Assembly (NCBI RefSeq): GCF_009371985.2
Contig: NZ_VIKU02000005.1
Coordinates: 186,001-250,000, forward strand
Origin: Pelagihabitans pacificus
GTDB taxonomy: Bacteria > Bacteroidota > Bacteroidia > Flavobacteriales > Flavobacteriaceae
DNA length: 64,000 bases
Reading direction: 5' to 3'
This document shows, one piece after another, positions 17,201 to 25,905 of this stretch. Every line of letters begins with the position of its first letter. Positions within the stretch are counted from its first letter, which is position 1. Both the position numbers and the translations under genes were made by a program. The notes under the pieces are model-generated. The model did no database searches, had not been told where the DNA came from, and saw nothing but the letters and a program-made list of their open reading frames with translations.

Positions 17201-18061
17201 TTATTTCTTGGTCAACGGTATTCCGTCTAAAATTTCCTTTATCTTGTTCGTATCGTTCATTTCCTTGTAGATACCCTCATAATCTTGCCTGAGCAGCAAT
17301 TCCTTAAAGGCTTCCAAGTTGGCAATATACTCTTCCAAGGTCTCTATCACGTTTTCCTTGTTCTGCTCAAAAATCGGCGTCCACATTGCCGGGGAACTTT
17401 TGGCAAGACGCACCGTGCTTTCAAAACCACTACCTGCCATGTCAAAAATATCGCGTTCGTTTTTTTCTTTCTCGATAACGGTCTTTCCCAACATAAAAGA
17501 GCTGATATGTGATAAATGCGACACGTAGGCGATATGTTTATCGTGCGCCTCGGGATTCATATAGCGAATGCGCATCCCCATTTCCCTGAACAGTTCCAAG
17601 GCCCTTTCCTGCAACTTAAAAGCCGTTTTTTCCACTTCGCAGATGATATTGGTCTTGCCTTCATATAAATGTTCAATTGCCGCCGAGGGGCCTGAAAATT
17701 CGGTTCCTGCAATGGGGTGACATGCGAGGAAATTACGTCTTTTGTGATGGTCTTCCAGTGCCTTACAAATTAGGTTTTTGGTTGAACCTCCATCGAACAC
17801 TACGCAATCGTCGTTCACCAGCTCCAAGATTTTGGGAAGCTCCGTTACCGAAGCATCCACTGGAATACTTACCAAAACCATATCGGCCTTTTCCAGTTCT
17901 TCATAGGCTGACATGAAGTCGATCAGTTTCAAATCCAACGCCTGCTGCAAGTGATCTTTATCGGTATCGATACCGTAAATTTTACTTTCGGGGTGTAGGC
18001 GTTTGATATCCTTTGCAAAAGACCCCCCGATCAAACCGATACCGATGATGAATACGTTCAT
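17201..18061 (-). CDS. tyrA: Prephenate dehydrogenase
   Basis: This 286-aa NAD(P)-dependent enzyme oxidatively decarboxylates prephenate toward tyrosine. The Rossmann motif GIGLIGGSFAKDI is at ~7-19, and VSIPVDASV and FDGGSTKNLI follow. The HPIAGTEFSGP block at ~115-125 carries the catalytic His, and SHLSHISSFML sits at ~180. There is no C-terminal ACT domain, so allosteric Tyr control is not evident. It lies between the aminotransferase and the DAHP synthase genes on the same strand. Confidence 0.92.
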   Translation of the reverse strand: MNVFIIGIGLIGGSFAKDIKRLHPESKIYGIDTDKDHLQQALDLKLIDFMSAYEELEKADMVLVSIPVDASVTELPKILELVNDDCVVFDGGSTKNLICKALEDHHKRRNFLACHPIAGTEFSGPSAAIEHLYEGKTNIICEVEKTAFKLQERALELFREMGMRIRYMNPEAHDKHIAYVSHLSHISSFMLGKTVIEKEKNERDIFDMAGSGFESTVRLAKSSPAMWTPIFEQNKENVIETLEEYIANLEAFKELLLRQDYEGIYKEMNDTNKIKEILDGIPLTKK

Positions 18062-18123
18062 TTTCCAGATATTAGCTACTAGCTATTCACTAAAGCGTTT
18101 CTTCCTTGATTATACCCAAATTG

Positions 18124-19269
18124 CTAAAACCTTTCAATGGCTTCCGTTATTTTTTCCTCCTTTACACAAAGCGAGAAGCGAATATATCCTTCCCCATTGC
18201 TACCAAAAATTGTTCCCGGTGCTATAAAGATATTTTTTTCGTAGAGGACGTCATCTATAAATGCCTCGGCCGATTTGCTGCCTTTGGGCAACCTCGCCCA
18301 CACAAACATCCCTACCGCATTCCTATCGTAACTACAACCGAGTTTATCGACCAATCGGAACATTAAATTTCTCCTATTCCCGTAGATAACGTCCAATTTC
18401 TCGAACCATTCCTTTCCACTTCGCAACGCTTCGATAGCCCCTTTTTGAATGCCGTAGAACATTCCTGAATCCATATTGCTTTTCACTTTTAAAATAGCAT
18501 CGATGTGGTCGGCGCTTCCCAATACCATTCCGACACGCCACCCGGCCATATTGAATGTCTTACTGAGTGAATTCAGTTCCAAAGCAACTTCCTTGGCTCC
18601 CTCCATCGCCAACAGACTATTCGGATTTTTACTCAAAACAAAGCTATACGGATTGTCATTGACCAACAGCATATTATTTTCTTTGGCAAAGTCGACCAGC
18701 TCTTGTAATTGATTGGAATTGGCCGTAGCACCGGTTGGCATATGTGGATAACTTACCCACATCAATTTCACCTTGGACAAATCTTGGGAACGCAGATCTG
18801 CTAAGTCGGGGAACCATCCATTTTCTTCCGACAAATGATATAATTTAGGAGTGCCACCGACCAATTTAGTGACCGCCATATAGGTGGGATAGCCCGGATT
18901 GGGTATCAACACCTCATCGCCCTCGTTTAAAAAAGCCATGCTGATGTGCATGATACCCTCTTTGGAACCCATTAGGGGCAAGACTTCCGAACCTGGATCT
19001 ACCACTACCCCGAACTTGGACTCGTAAAAATCGGCAATCGCCTGTCGCAACTCCGGTAAGCCCTGATAACTCTGATATTGATGCGCCCCCACCTCAACAA
19101 TCGATTCCTTAAAGGAAGCGATGACCGCATCGGAAGGCGCCAGATCGGGACTTCCAATGCCCATGTTGATGATCGGTCGACCTTTGGCAATGAGTCCACG
19201 TACCTCCCTCAGTTTTTTGGAGAAGTAATATTCCTCGACGGTATGTAAACGATCCGCGGTGCGTATCAT
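18124..19269 (-). CDS. PLP-dependent aromatic/aspartate-type aminotransferase
   Basis: This is a 381-aa fold-type I class I/II aminotransferase. The PLP lysine motif SLSKTFNMAGWRVGM is at ~232-246, and NPGYPTYMA, YPHMPTG and a terminal RFSLCV (substrate-carboxylate Arg) are present. Within this operon it most likely transaminates phenylpyruvate and 4-hydroxyphenylpyruvate. LL-diaminopimelate-type activity is the main alternative. Its ATG overlaps the pheA stop codon (ATGA at 19269-19266), so translation is coupled. Confidence 0.85.
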   Translation of the reverse strand: MIRTADRLHTVEEYYFSKKLREVRGLIAKGRPIINMGIGSPDLAPSDAVIASFKESIVEVGAHQYQSYQGLPELRQAIADFYESKFGVVVDPGSEVLPLMGSKEGIMHISMAFLNEGDEVLIPNPGYPTYMAVTKLVGGTPKLYHLSEENGWFPDLADLRSQDLSKVKLMWVSYPHMPTGATANSNQLQELVDFAKENNMLLVNDNPYSFVLSKNPNSLLAMEGAKEVALELNSLSKTFNMAGWRVGMVLGSADHIDAILKVKSNMDSGMFYGIQKGAIEALRSGKEWFEKLDVIYGNRRNLMFRLVDKLGCSYDRNAVGMFVWARLPKGSKSAEAFIDDVLYEKNIFIAPGTIFGSNGEGYIRFSLCVKEEKITEAIERF

Positions 19270-20093
19270 ATTCGTGCGTTTTTATATTCACCCAACACCC
19301 TAAAGTCTTCCGACATGATGTTCAAAAGTGATTTCGCCTTATCGAAATGGTCGTATTCCTCAAAAGTAACATCCACGAAAAAGGCATACTTCCATGGCGT
19401 TTTAATTATCGGAAGGGATTGTATTTTGGTCAAATTCAGATTGCAATCGCTCATAACGTTCAGTACAGTTGCCAAACTACCCCGTTTATGGTCGGTAATA
19501 AATCGGATGGAAGCCTTATTGATTTCAGCTTTTGGCAGTTCCTTATTTTTTGTCTTTACAATGATAAAACGGGTAGCATTATTTTTAATGGTCTGTATCT
19601 CCGCAGCTACGATGTCCAAATCATACAAATCTGCCGCTACTTTGGGGGCGATTGCTGCGATTCCCTTTAATTTTTGTTCTTGAATCCGTTTTGCAGTCTC
19701 CGCGGTATCGACATCTTCCACCAGTTTGATGTTCGGATGGTCTTTAAAAAACTCCTTACACTGCAACAATGCCATCGGATGGGAGCGTACCTCTTCGATA
19801 TCATCCATGGTCTGCCCCCTTAACACCATAAGATTATGATGAATGTTCAGGTAGTGTTCCCCGATAATATGAAGATTGTTCCGGTAAACCAATGCATAAT
19901 TGGGAATAATGGATCCGGCAATTGAATTTTCAATGGCCATAACCCCCTTGTCAGACGAGCCATCGAGGAGGCGTTCTACCAACGAATCGAACGACATACA
20001 TTCAACCAGATCGACCTCGTTGCCATAATATTCCCTGACCACTTGGTGATGGTTCGAACCCTTTATTCCTTGAATCGCTATTTTTAGACGCAT
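19266..20093 (-). CDS. pheA: Prephenate dehydratase
   Basis: This 275-aa enzyme converts prephenate to phenylpyruvate. It carries GIKGSNHHQV near the start, IENSIAGSIIPNYAL (~54-68), and the catalytic NNATRFIIV (TRF at 174-176). The ACT domain is at ~193-270. The ACT positions that bind Phe in the well-studied family (GALV and ESRP) read GSLA (205-208) and QSLP (225-228), so Phe feedback at the protein level may be weak. It is the first enzyme gene of the operon, 24 nt after an attenuator-type terminator. Confidence 0.92.
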   Translation of the reverse strand: MRLKIAIQGIKGSNHHQVVREYYGNEVDLVECMSFDSLVERLLDGSSDKGVMAIENSIAGSIIPNYALVYRNNLHIIGEHYLNIHHNLMVLRGQTMDDIEEVRSHPMALLQCKEFFKDHPNIKLVEDVDTAETAKRIQEQKLKGIAAIAPKVAADLYDLDIVAAEIQTIKNNATRFIIVKTKNKELPKAEINKASIRFITDHKRGSLATVLNVMSDCNLNLTKIQSLPIIKTPWKYAFFVDVTFEEYDHFDKAKSLLNIMSEDFRVLGEYKNARI

Positions 20094-20116
20094 CTCTTGC
20101 TAATATGGATGAAATG

Positions 20117-20144
20117 AAAAAAGTCCCGCTTATCGCGGGACTTT
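20117..20144 (-). terminator. Attenuator terminator upstream of pheA
   Basis: Read on the minus strand, AAAGTCCCGC (20144-20135), loop GATAA, GCGGGACTTT (20129-20120), then a run of Ts to 20117. This is a textbook intrinsic terminator located in the leader, 24 nt before the pheA ATG rather than after a gene. Its 5' arm can alternatively pair with GCGGGACT at 20182-20175, inside the end of the leader peptide frame. Both pairings use the same AGTCCCGC segment, as expected for terminator/antiterminator switching. Confidence 0.88.
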
Positions 20145-20167
20145 ATATCATATCACTTTTCAATATC

Positions 20168-20236
20168 CTATAACAGTCCCGCTTCTCTTTTAAAGAAGTA
20201 AAAAAAGAAACCGTTATAGAAATACTGTCTTGTCAT
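20168..20236 (-). CDS. Phe/Tyr leader peptide of the aromatic operon
   Basis: This is a 22-codon frame from ATG (20236-20234) to TAG (20170-20168), just upstream of the pheA attenuator. Residues 5-15 contain nine aromatic residues: Tyr 5, 7 and 13, and Phe 6, 10, 11, 12, 14 and 15 (core FFFYFF). The frame ends in KREAGLL, whose codons include the GCGGGACT antiterminator arm. Ribosome stalling at the Phe/Tyr codons when charged tRNA is scarce would free that arm to pair with the terminator's 5' arm. The peptide itself probably has no function beyond regulation. Confidence 0.85.
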   Translation of the reverse strand: MTRQYFYNGFFFYFFKREAGLL

Positions 20237-20375
20237 TGTACACTTAAACTTTGGCTAAAGTAACAATTAAATTTAGAAATCATATTCCCGAGTACTATTT
20301 TTTTGATTTTTTTAGATTAAGGGGATTCCCATTGCGAATCAATAAAACATACTGTTCGTTTATTGAGAATACGCG

Positions 20376-20409
20376 TTGGTCCCAAATCGGTGGTTATTGT
20401 TTATTTTTG
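20376..20409 (+). promoter_or_regulatory. Flavobacterial promoter for gldA
   Basis: TTG (20376-20378) is followed after 23 nt by TATTTTTG (20402-20409), a perfect TAnnTTTG -7 box. The spacer is at the long end of the usual range. The predicted start is about 20416, leaving a leader of roughly 11 nt before the ATG at 20427. Confidence 0.5.
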
Positions 20410-20426
20410 AATTTAAAATAAAGGCA

Positions 20427-21320
20427 ATGTCTATCACCGTCAAAAATATTACCAAGACTTTTGGTACCCAAAAAGCACTCGACCATGTATCGTTTGAATT
20501 GGCAAAGGGGGAAATTGTTGGGTTTCTTGGTCCGAACGGCGCGGGTAAGTCGACCATGATGAAGGTGTTGACCACCTATCATGTAGCAGATGAGGGCGAG
20601 GCCACGGTTAACTCGTTCGATGTCTTGAAAGACAAAAAAAAGGTACAAGAAAGTGTCGGTTATCTACCGGAGCACAATCCCTTGTATCTAGACATGTATG
20701 TAAAGGAGTACCTTGTTTTTAACGCCAACGTATATAAGGTGGATAAAGATCGAATTGCCGAAGTCATCGAAAAAACAGGGCTTGCACCGGAAGCCCATAA
20801 AAAAATAGGGCAACTCTCCAAAGGATATCGCCAACGGGTGGGGCTGGCGGCTGCAATGCTCCATGATCCCGACGTTTTGATATTGGACGAACCAACTACC
20901 GGTCTCGATCCGAACCAGTTGCTGGAAATAAGAAAACTCATTCGGGAAGTCGGAAAAGAAAAAACCATTTTGCTTTCAACACATATCATGAAAGAGGTAG
21001 AAGCTGTATGTGATCGAGTATTGATTATCAACAAAGGGGTGTTAGTGGCCGATAAAAAATTATCGGAATTACGTGAAGATGAGGATCAAATCATCGAAGT
21101 GGAATTTGATTACCGCGTAGAAGAGGCATTTTTAAACAGACTTCCCCATGTAACCCATGTAAAGAATGTGAGCGGCTTTGTCTATCACATCACCTTCAGT
21201 ACATCGAATGATATGCGCCCAGCGGTATTCGATTTTGCGCACGACAACCAGCTCAAAACACTTCAGTTAAGTAGAAAAAGTAAAAATCTGGAGAGTTTGT
21301 TCAGCGAATTGACTTCTTGA
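20427..21320 (+). CDS. gldA: Gliding motility-type ABC transporter ATP-binding protein
   Basis: This 297-aa ABC ATPase starts at ATG 20427, and the preceding open frame covers the promoter. It has Walker A GPNGAGKS (~37-44), a Q-loop at GYLPEHNPLYLDMYV, an LSKGYRQRVGLAAAMLHDPDVLILDEPT signature/Walker B region at ~133-160, and the H-loop LLSTHIM. The overall sequence matches GldA, the ATP-binding subunit that works with GldF and GldG in Flavobacterium gliding and type IX secretion. gldF and gldG are not in this window, so the assignment rests on sequence resemblance alone. Confidence 0.75.
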   Translation: MSITVKNITKTFGTQKALDHVSFELAKGEIVGFLGPNGAGKSTMMKVLTTYHVADEGEATVNSFDVLKDKKKVQESVGYLPEHNPLYLDMYVKEYLVFNANVYKVDKDRIAEVIEKTGLAPEAHKKIGQLSKGYRQRVGLAAAMLHDPDVLILDEPTTGLDPNQLLEIRKLIREVGKEKTILLSTHIMKEVEAVCDRVLIINKGVLVADKKLSELREDEDQIIEVEFDYRVEEAFLNRLPHVTHVKNVSGFVYHITFSTSNDMRPAVFDFAHDNQLKTLQLSRKSKNLESLFSELTS

Positions 21321-21334
21321 CCCCTAACGACCAA

Positions 21335-22876
21335 TCATAGTTCCTCCGTCAAAATCGCTATCATCGTCTTTATTCCTTCCCGATAGTTTCCCAGTCTTAG
21401 GTTTTCATTCGGACTGTGCTGATTGTTATCCCGATTGACCGTCGGAACCGTTACGGCAGGAATGTTCAAGGTGGTCACAAAAGGGGATATCGGAATCGAG
21501 CCGCCACTCATTCGAATCATGATGGGTTCTTCTCCGAAAGCCTTTTTCAACGCTTTCCGAAGCCATTTCCCAACCTCGGAATCAAAATCGGTACGAAAAG
21601 ACTGGTACGATATCTCCGAGGTGAAGGTAGCTATCTTCTCGTTGGACAACCGCTCATCCTTGGTCGGCACTCTATCGATTACCTTATATCCTTGATTTTC
21701 AATATGTTCTTTTATAAGCAGCAGTAGCCGTTCCGGGTCTGTTTCCAAAACAAGGCGCACATCGATTTCAGCCCTTGCCCAAGCAGGTATGATGGTTCGT
21801 ACTTTTTCATCGATCCAACCAGACTGCATCCCACGAATATTGAGTGAGGGGTATTGAATGGCTTCTTGGTAGTAGCTTCCCACTTTGTCGGTAGAAGCGA
21901 TTTGAAGTCGTTCCTTTATCCGCTCTTCATTGTCGGGTACCTTTCTCAAGACGCGTTCGGTCTCGGCGTCGATGGAGACTCCATCATAGAAACCTGGAAT
22001 CGTCACGCGTCCCACATCGTCTTTCATGGAAGCCAACAACTTTGATAAGCGGAGGGCAGGATTTGGGGCATAGTTTCCAAAATGACCACTGTGCTGGGGA
22101 ACCACGGGGCCGTAGGTGGTAAGGGTAATCGTTGCGATACCACGGGCACCGAATGTGAGCGTTGGTTTGTTGGTAATATGCCTGGGACCATCAAAGATGA
22201 TGAGCATATCGGCTTTCAGGGCTTCTTCATTTTCTATGACCGCCTTGGGCAGATGGGGGGACCCCAACTCTTCCTCAAAGTCCATAATTACCTTAATGTT
22301 GTAGTTGGGAACACTATTTTGGGAAGCAGTGGCGTCCAACGCCGCCAAAAACATGGCCACCGGTCCTTTGGCATCGCTGGCAGATCGAGCAAAAACCCTG
22401 TAATCATCCTCAAAGGATGTGGTATCGTCCCACACTATTTGTTCCCATTCCCCTGTTCCATCGGGCTTTTTGAGTACGGGCTCATAGGCACTTTTTTGAA
22501 ACCATCGGGTGCTATCGACCGGCTGTCCATCCAATTGCAAATAGATAAGGACCGTTTTTTTGGCCTTGGGATGCGATCGCTGTGCCAGCAATAAGGGAAC
22601 CGTTGGTGTTCGCAAACGTCGGGTATCAAAGCCACGGTTCTCAAATGCTTTTTCGCACCAAACAATGTTCCGCTCGATATCGTCAGGATAGAAGGCGTCA
22701 TTGGGGATGCTGAGCAATTCCCTTAGTAATGGGAGGGACTCTGTTGCATATTTGGCGGATAAACGGTCTATTTCGGTTGTCTGCTGTGCCCTACTGGAAG
22801 TAGCAAGCAACAAACAGAAGATGAAAACGCATTGAAATTGGGTGATAGTTTTGAAACAAGTACCGTTATAAATCAT
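21335..22876 (-). CDS. M20-family dipeptidase-like protein lacking the first zinc His
   Basis: This 513-aa secreted protein has a signal peptide (~10-30). It has the M20/M25/M40 layout with a catalytic domain split by a dimerisation domain (~220-390). D168 (SASDAKG), the Glu pair E201-E203 (DFEEELGSP) and the C-terminal RDNNQHSPNE His are present. The motif that normally reads GHxDxQP is YLQLDGQPVD, with Gln114 where the first zinc ligand should be and Asp116 retained. Family members hydrolyse peptides or N-acyl amino acids. Whether this one binds two metals is doubtful. Confidence 0.8.
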   Translation of the reverse strand: MIYNGTCFKTITQFQCVFIFCLLLATSSRAQQTTEIDRLSAKYATESLPLLRELLSIPNDAFYPDDIERNIVWCEKAFENRGFDTRRLRTPTVPLLLAQRSHPKAKKTVLIYLQLDGQPVDSTRWFQKSAYEPVLKKPDGTGEWEQIVWDDTTSFEDDYRVFARSASDAKGPVAMFLAALDATASQNSVPNYNIKVIMDFEEELGSPHLPKAVIENEEALKADMLIIFDGPRHITNKPTLTFGARGIATITLTTYGPVVPQHSGHFGNYAPNPALRLSKLLASMKDDVGRVTIPGFYDGVSIDAETERVLRKVPDNEERIKERLQIASTDKVGSYYQEAIQYPSLNIRGMQSGWIDEKVRTIIPAWARAEIDVRLVLETDPERLLLLIKEHIENQGYKVIDRVPTKDERLSNEKIATFTSEISYQSFRTDFDSEVGKWLRKALKKAFGEEPIMIRMSGGSIPISPFVTTLNIPAVTVPTVNRDNNQHSPNENLRLGNYREGIKTMIAILTEEL

Positions 22877-22917
22877 CTTAGCGACCGTTTGGAATTAAAC
22901 CCAAGGGTCGCTAAGAT
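22875..22917 (-). promoter_or_regulatory. Perfect 12-bp inverted repeat enclosing the M20 start
   Basis: ATCTTAGCGACC (22875-22886) and GGTCGCTAAGAT (22906-22917) are exact reverse complements with a 19-nt loop. On the minus strand the 3' arm ends AAGAT, and the gene's ATG begins within it (22876-22874). In mRNA this stem would sequester the start codon. It could instead be the terminator of the gene ending at 22963, but no T-run follows. Confidence 0.5.
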
Positions 22918-22962
22918 ACTATAATTCCCAGGTCGATACGAAAGGGGAAGTAAAAAATACCC

Positions 22963-23430
22963 TTAGAACTTTAAAGCCAGCCCAAACCCATTTTCATTGC
23001 TGGTCGGCACTAATCGATAAGAGGTTTTTGAACCTAAGGCATCATTGTATTCAAGAATCGCTTTTTTCTTGTTTTTTTTGGCCGCGTTAAAGAAAATCGA
23101 GCTGATGATAGCAGTACCGGCAAAAGCAATGGCCGGAGCCGTCACTACCTTGTCATCGTTATATTCCACTATGAACCAAATGCCCGCTCCGAGATTGGCC
23201 GTTCCGGCGATGAGTCCGCCCAACGACTGCTTTTTATACTTCTGCCAGTTCATTTCGGCTACCGTGCTCTCGGTCATAATGGCGTCAATTTCTTTCCAAC
23301 TTAACCTCTTTTTATCCTGGTAATATTCATCGCCCCACGAACCTTGAAATGAGGTGATTTCCTGGGCACTTAAACCAAAGGCGAAAGTAGCAATGAACAA
23401 AACAGTGAGGGCAAACTTTGAATACTTCAT
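22963..23430 (-). CDS. Secreted hypothetical protein with hydrophobic middle
   Basis: This 155-aa protein has a signal peptide (ending GLSAQ, ~residue 23). A short charged region (DEYYQDKKRLSWKEIDAIM) is followed by two hydrophobic helices at ~70-88 and ~94-113 (VVTAPAIAFAGTAIISSIFF), and the C-terminus ends GFGLALKF. I recognise the overall style from Bacteroidota envelope proteins but not the family. It lies downstream of the TonB-receptor-like gene on the same strand. Confidence 0.55.
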   Translation of the reverse strand: MKYSKFALTVLFIATFAFGLSAQEITSFQGSWGDEYYQDKKRLSWKEIDAIMTESTVAEMNWQKYKKQSLGGLIAGTANLGAGIWFIVEYNDDKVVTAPAIAFAGTAIISSIFFNAAKKNKKKAILEYNDALGSKTSYRLVPTSNENGFGLALKF

Positions 23431-23495
23431 CTCTTTTTTGTTTAAAGATACTTGTTTTTTATTAAACAGATTGATATTTAACCTTGATCTAACAA

Positions 23496-25823
23496 TTATC
23501 GTATCCTATCTAATCCTTGGTCTATATCCTTATTTTTATAGTTTAGGTCTTTCACTTTTCCAAAGGAGTATTTGAGTGAAAGGACAATCTCCCGTGCATC
23601 GGCAAAGTAAGCACCTTGGGCCTCGACCCCATCTACTGCATAGCTTTCCTCAAAGTTCATGGCCCTTGTGATATCGTTGAATCGCAAGGAACAATCTAGT
23701 TTCTCAAAAAAAGTCTTGGTGATCGCCGCTTCGAGAACGAGCAATCCGTTTCTTTTGAAAACTCCTTCGTAACGATCGGTTAGCCCCCAACCTCCAAAAG
23801 CCAAGGTCATATCTTTTCCAACTTTGAACTGATGATTCGTATAGAGGTAAAAGTAAGGTTTTGAACTGCCCATGGCAGCATCCGGATCCTCTATTCGCCG
23901 CATCGAAAGGGTACCGTAGTTGGTGGAAGTCCATATACCGCTCGTGAACGGCATATTCAAAGCTAGTTCTAAAAAATACTCCTTATCAAGATTCCTTTGT
24001 GAAAGCACCGCACGCTCTAGTTGATCATCATAGGCAATGGTAAAATAGGTAGGATTCTCTATGCTCGAATAACTGATCGTAAACGAATTGTTCTTTAATT
24101 GAAAAACCGTCGATAGTTCTTCGGTAAGGGTCGGGACCAGGTTTACATTACCGGAACCCTCTAAAAAAGGATTGATGAATGCGGTAATCGAACTTGCCCT
24201 GGAATAATTCGGTCGTGTTATATTTTTTGCATAATTGACCGTGATGCTTTTCGTGCTGTCCAATGCGATATTGAACATGGCTTTGGGAAAAAAATTGGTT
24301 TGCTGCCGATCGACCAACGGTATCGTTTGGGTCGTTTCCCCACCCTTGACGTTATTTTTTTCCACCCTTAGCCCCGCGTTAAAGTTCATCTTTTCACCGA
24401 CCCCAACGGATAATTGCGTATAACTCGCATAAAGTTGTTCCGAATAATCATAGTCGATTGTTGAAAGGCTGTCTGGCTGAAAAAATAGGATTTCGGTAAA
24501 TGCATTCGCACGGGCCTCACTCAGGTTTGCACCGATTTCCCATTTAAAGTTGTTACCAAAGGTCTTTTCGATATCAAACCGATAGGCTAATACCCCTATG
24601 CGATACTTTTGATATCTATCTTGGGCATTAAAAAGTCCTGTATCATTAAAGTTATTAAAAATATCAGTGTCCAACTCTTGAACAAAAGATGAATATTGTA
24701 GTCCGGTAAAGACGTTCATGCCATTACCCAATTTCTTGTTATAATTGAGATTCGCGCTTACGAAATCCTTACTGTTATCATTCAAGGTCCGGGTGACGAT
24801 GGTATCTTCAATAAGCCCTTGTCGAAGAAAGGTATCGGTATCTATCGGGAAGGTATCGGTCTGCAATCGGATATTGGTATTCGCCGAAAAGTAGTCGGTT
24901 TCGTTTATTTCGTAGGAAAGGCCGACTCCCATATTGATTTGTTTCCTATCATTGGCCTCTATCAATACCAAATAGTCCGAAAAAGCATTTTGGGCAGGAA
25001 TGGAAAATTCGAAACTGTTGCTCTCCCAGGTTTGCAAATCATTGTATCCAAAACTGGTCTTCAGGCTCAATTTATTTCTACCCAGATTAAGATTGATTCC
25101 GTTGTAGTTGTTAAAATTTCTTTTGAACGAGAGCATTTCCGATAAATTGACCATCACGCCCTCGCTGTCCATAGACTTACTGGTTATCAATAATACTGCC
25201 CTCCCTTCAGCTTCATATTTTGCCGACGGATTTCTAACAATCTCGATGCTGCTGATAGTTGCTACCGATAAGGCTTTGAATTCTTCCAAAGATATGCGTT
25301 GATTCCCTAGATAAATTAATGGAATCCCCTTGCCTAGAACGGTTATCGATTCCCTATCCGGACTTATCCGAATGCCCGGAAACTTCGACAGCAAGTCAAC
25401 GGGATCCGGAATTGAGGAAAATACGGGATTCGTAACGTCTATTTCCAGGTTTCCGTTTCGGTTAGTGACCATCGGTTTGGCCGCCGTAACCGTAACCTCG
25501 TCCAAATCGGTTCTGCTTTCCTGTAAGCGGATTGTGAACAATTGGTCACTATCAACCACTACATGCAGCTCTTCCACCTCATAACCCAAACAGGAAATTT
25601 GTAAACGATACCTACCGAAAGGAATCGCCTCGAATAAAAATCGTCCCTTGTTCACCGTAGTGTATTGGAGCAACGCATCATTATCCTTTTCATATAACAA
25701 AATATCACCCACCGCGACGGGTGTATTTTGTTCATCGGTAATCTTGCCGGAAATTAAGTAGTGGGTCTGACCGAATCCAGATAAATTGGCGAACAATAAA
25801 ATGATCAAACACGATCGATACAT
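23496..25823 (-). CDS. TonB-dependent receptor-like outer-membrane protein
   Basis: This 775-aa protein has a signal peptide (1-18). A carboxypeptidase-like regulatory domain (~22-105) matches SGKITDEQNTPVAVGDILLYEKD...FGRYRLQISCLGYEVEELHV. A plug-like segment with DLLSKFPGIRISPDRESITVLGKG and IEIVRNPSAKYEAEGRAVLLI spans ~120-215. A long aromatic-rich barrel (~230-775) then ends in SLKYSFGKVKDL. This is the outer-membrane beta-barrel family common in Bacteroidota. There is no SusD partner next to it, so a SusCD-type glycan importer is unlikely. The substrate is unknown. The LuxR-type regulator immediately upstream may control it. Confidence 0.8.
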   Translation of the reverse strand: MYRSCLIILLFANLSGFGQTHYLISGKITDEQNTPVAVGDILLYEKDNDALLQYTTVNKGRFLFEAIPFGRYRLQISCLGYEVEELHVVVDSDQLFTIRLQESRTDLDEVTVTAAKPMVTNRNGNLEIDVTNPVFSSIPDPVDLLSKFPGIRISPDRESITVLGKGIPLIYLGNQRISLEEFKALSVATISSIEIVRNPSAKYEAEGRAVLLITSKSMDSEGVMVNLSEMLSFKRNFNNYNGINLNLGRNKLSLKTSFGYNDLQTWESNSFEFSIPAQNAFSDYLVLIEANDRKQINMGVGLSYEINETDYFSANTNIRLQTDTFPIDTDTFLRQGLIEDTIVTRTLNDNSKDFVSANLNYNKKLGNGMNVFTGLQYSSFVQELDTDIFNNFNDTGLFNAQDRYQKYRIGVLAYRFDIEKTFGNNFKWEIGANLSEARANAFTEILFFQPDSLSTIDYDYSEQLYASYTQLSVGVGEKMNFNAGLRVEKNNVKGGETTQTIPLVDRQQTNFFPKAMFNIALDSTKSITVNYAKNITRPNYSRASSITAFINPFLEGSGNVNLVPTLTEELSTVFQLKNNSFTISYSSIENPTYFTIAYDDQLERAVLSQRNLDKEYFLELALNMPFTSGIWTSTNYGTLSMRRIEDPDAAMGSSKPYFYLYTNHQFKVGKDMTLAFGGWGLTDRYEGVFKRNGLLVLEAAITKTFFEKLDCSLRFNDITRAMNFEESYAVDGVEAQGAYFADAREIVLSLKYSFGKVKDLNYKNKDIDQGLDRIR

Positions 25824-25905
25824 GGTTTTCGTTTGCTACGCAAGTAACAAAGTGAATTGTATGTATCGAAAACAACAGGGTCCTATTTAAGGACTAGTAC
25901 CCCTA

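Noticed and set aside
22082-22594. 170-codon plus-strand frame opposite the M20-like gene
   Set aside because: Shadow of the minus-strand coding frame; no independent evidence.
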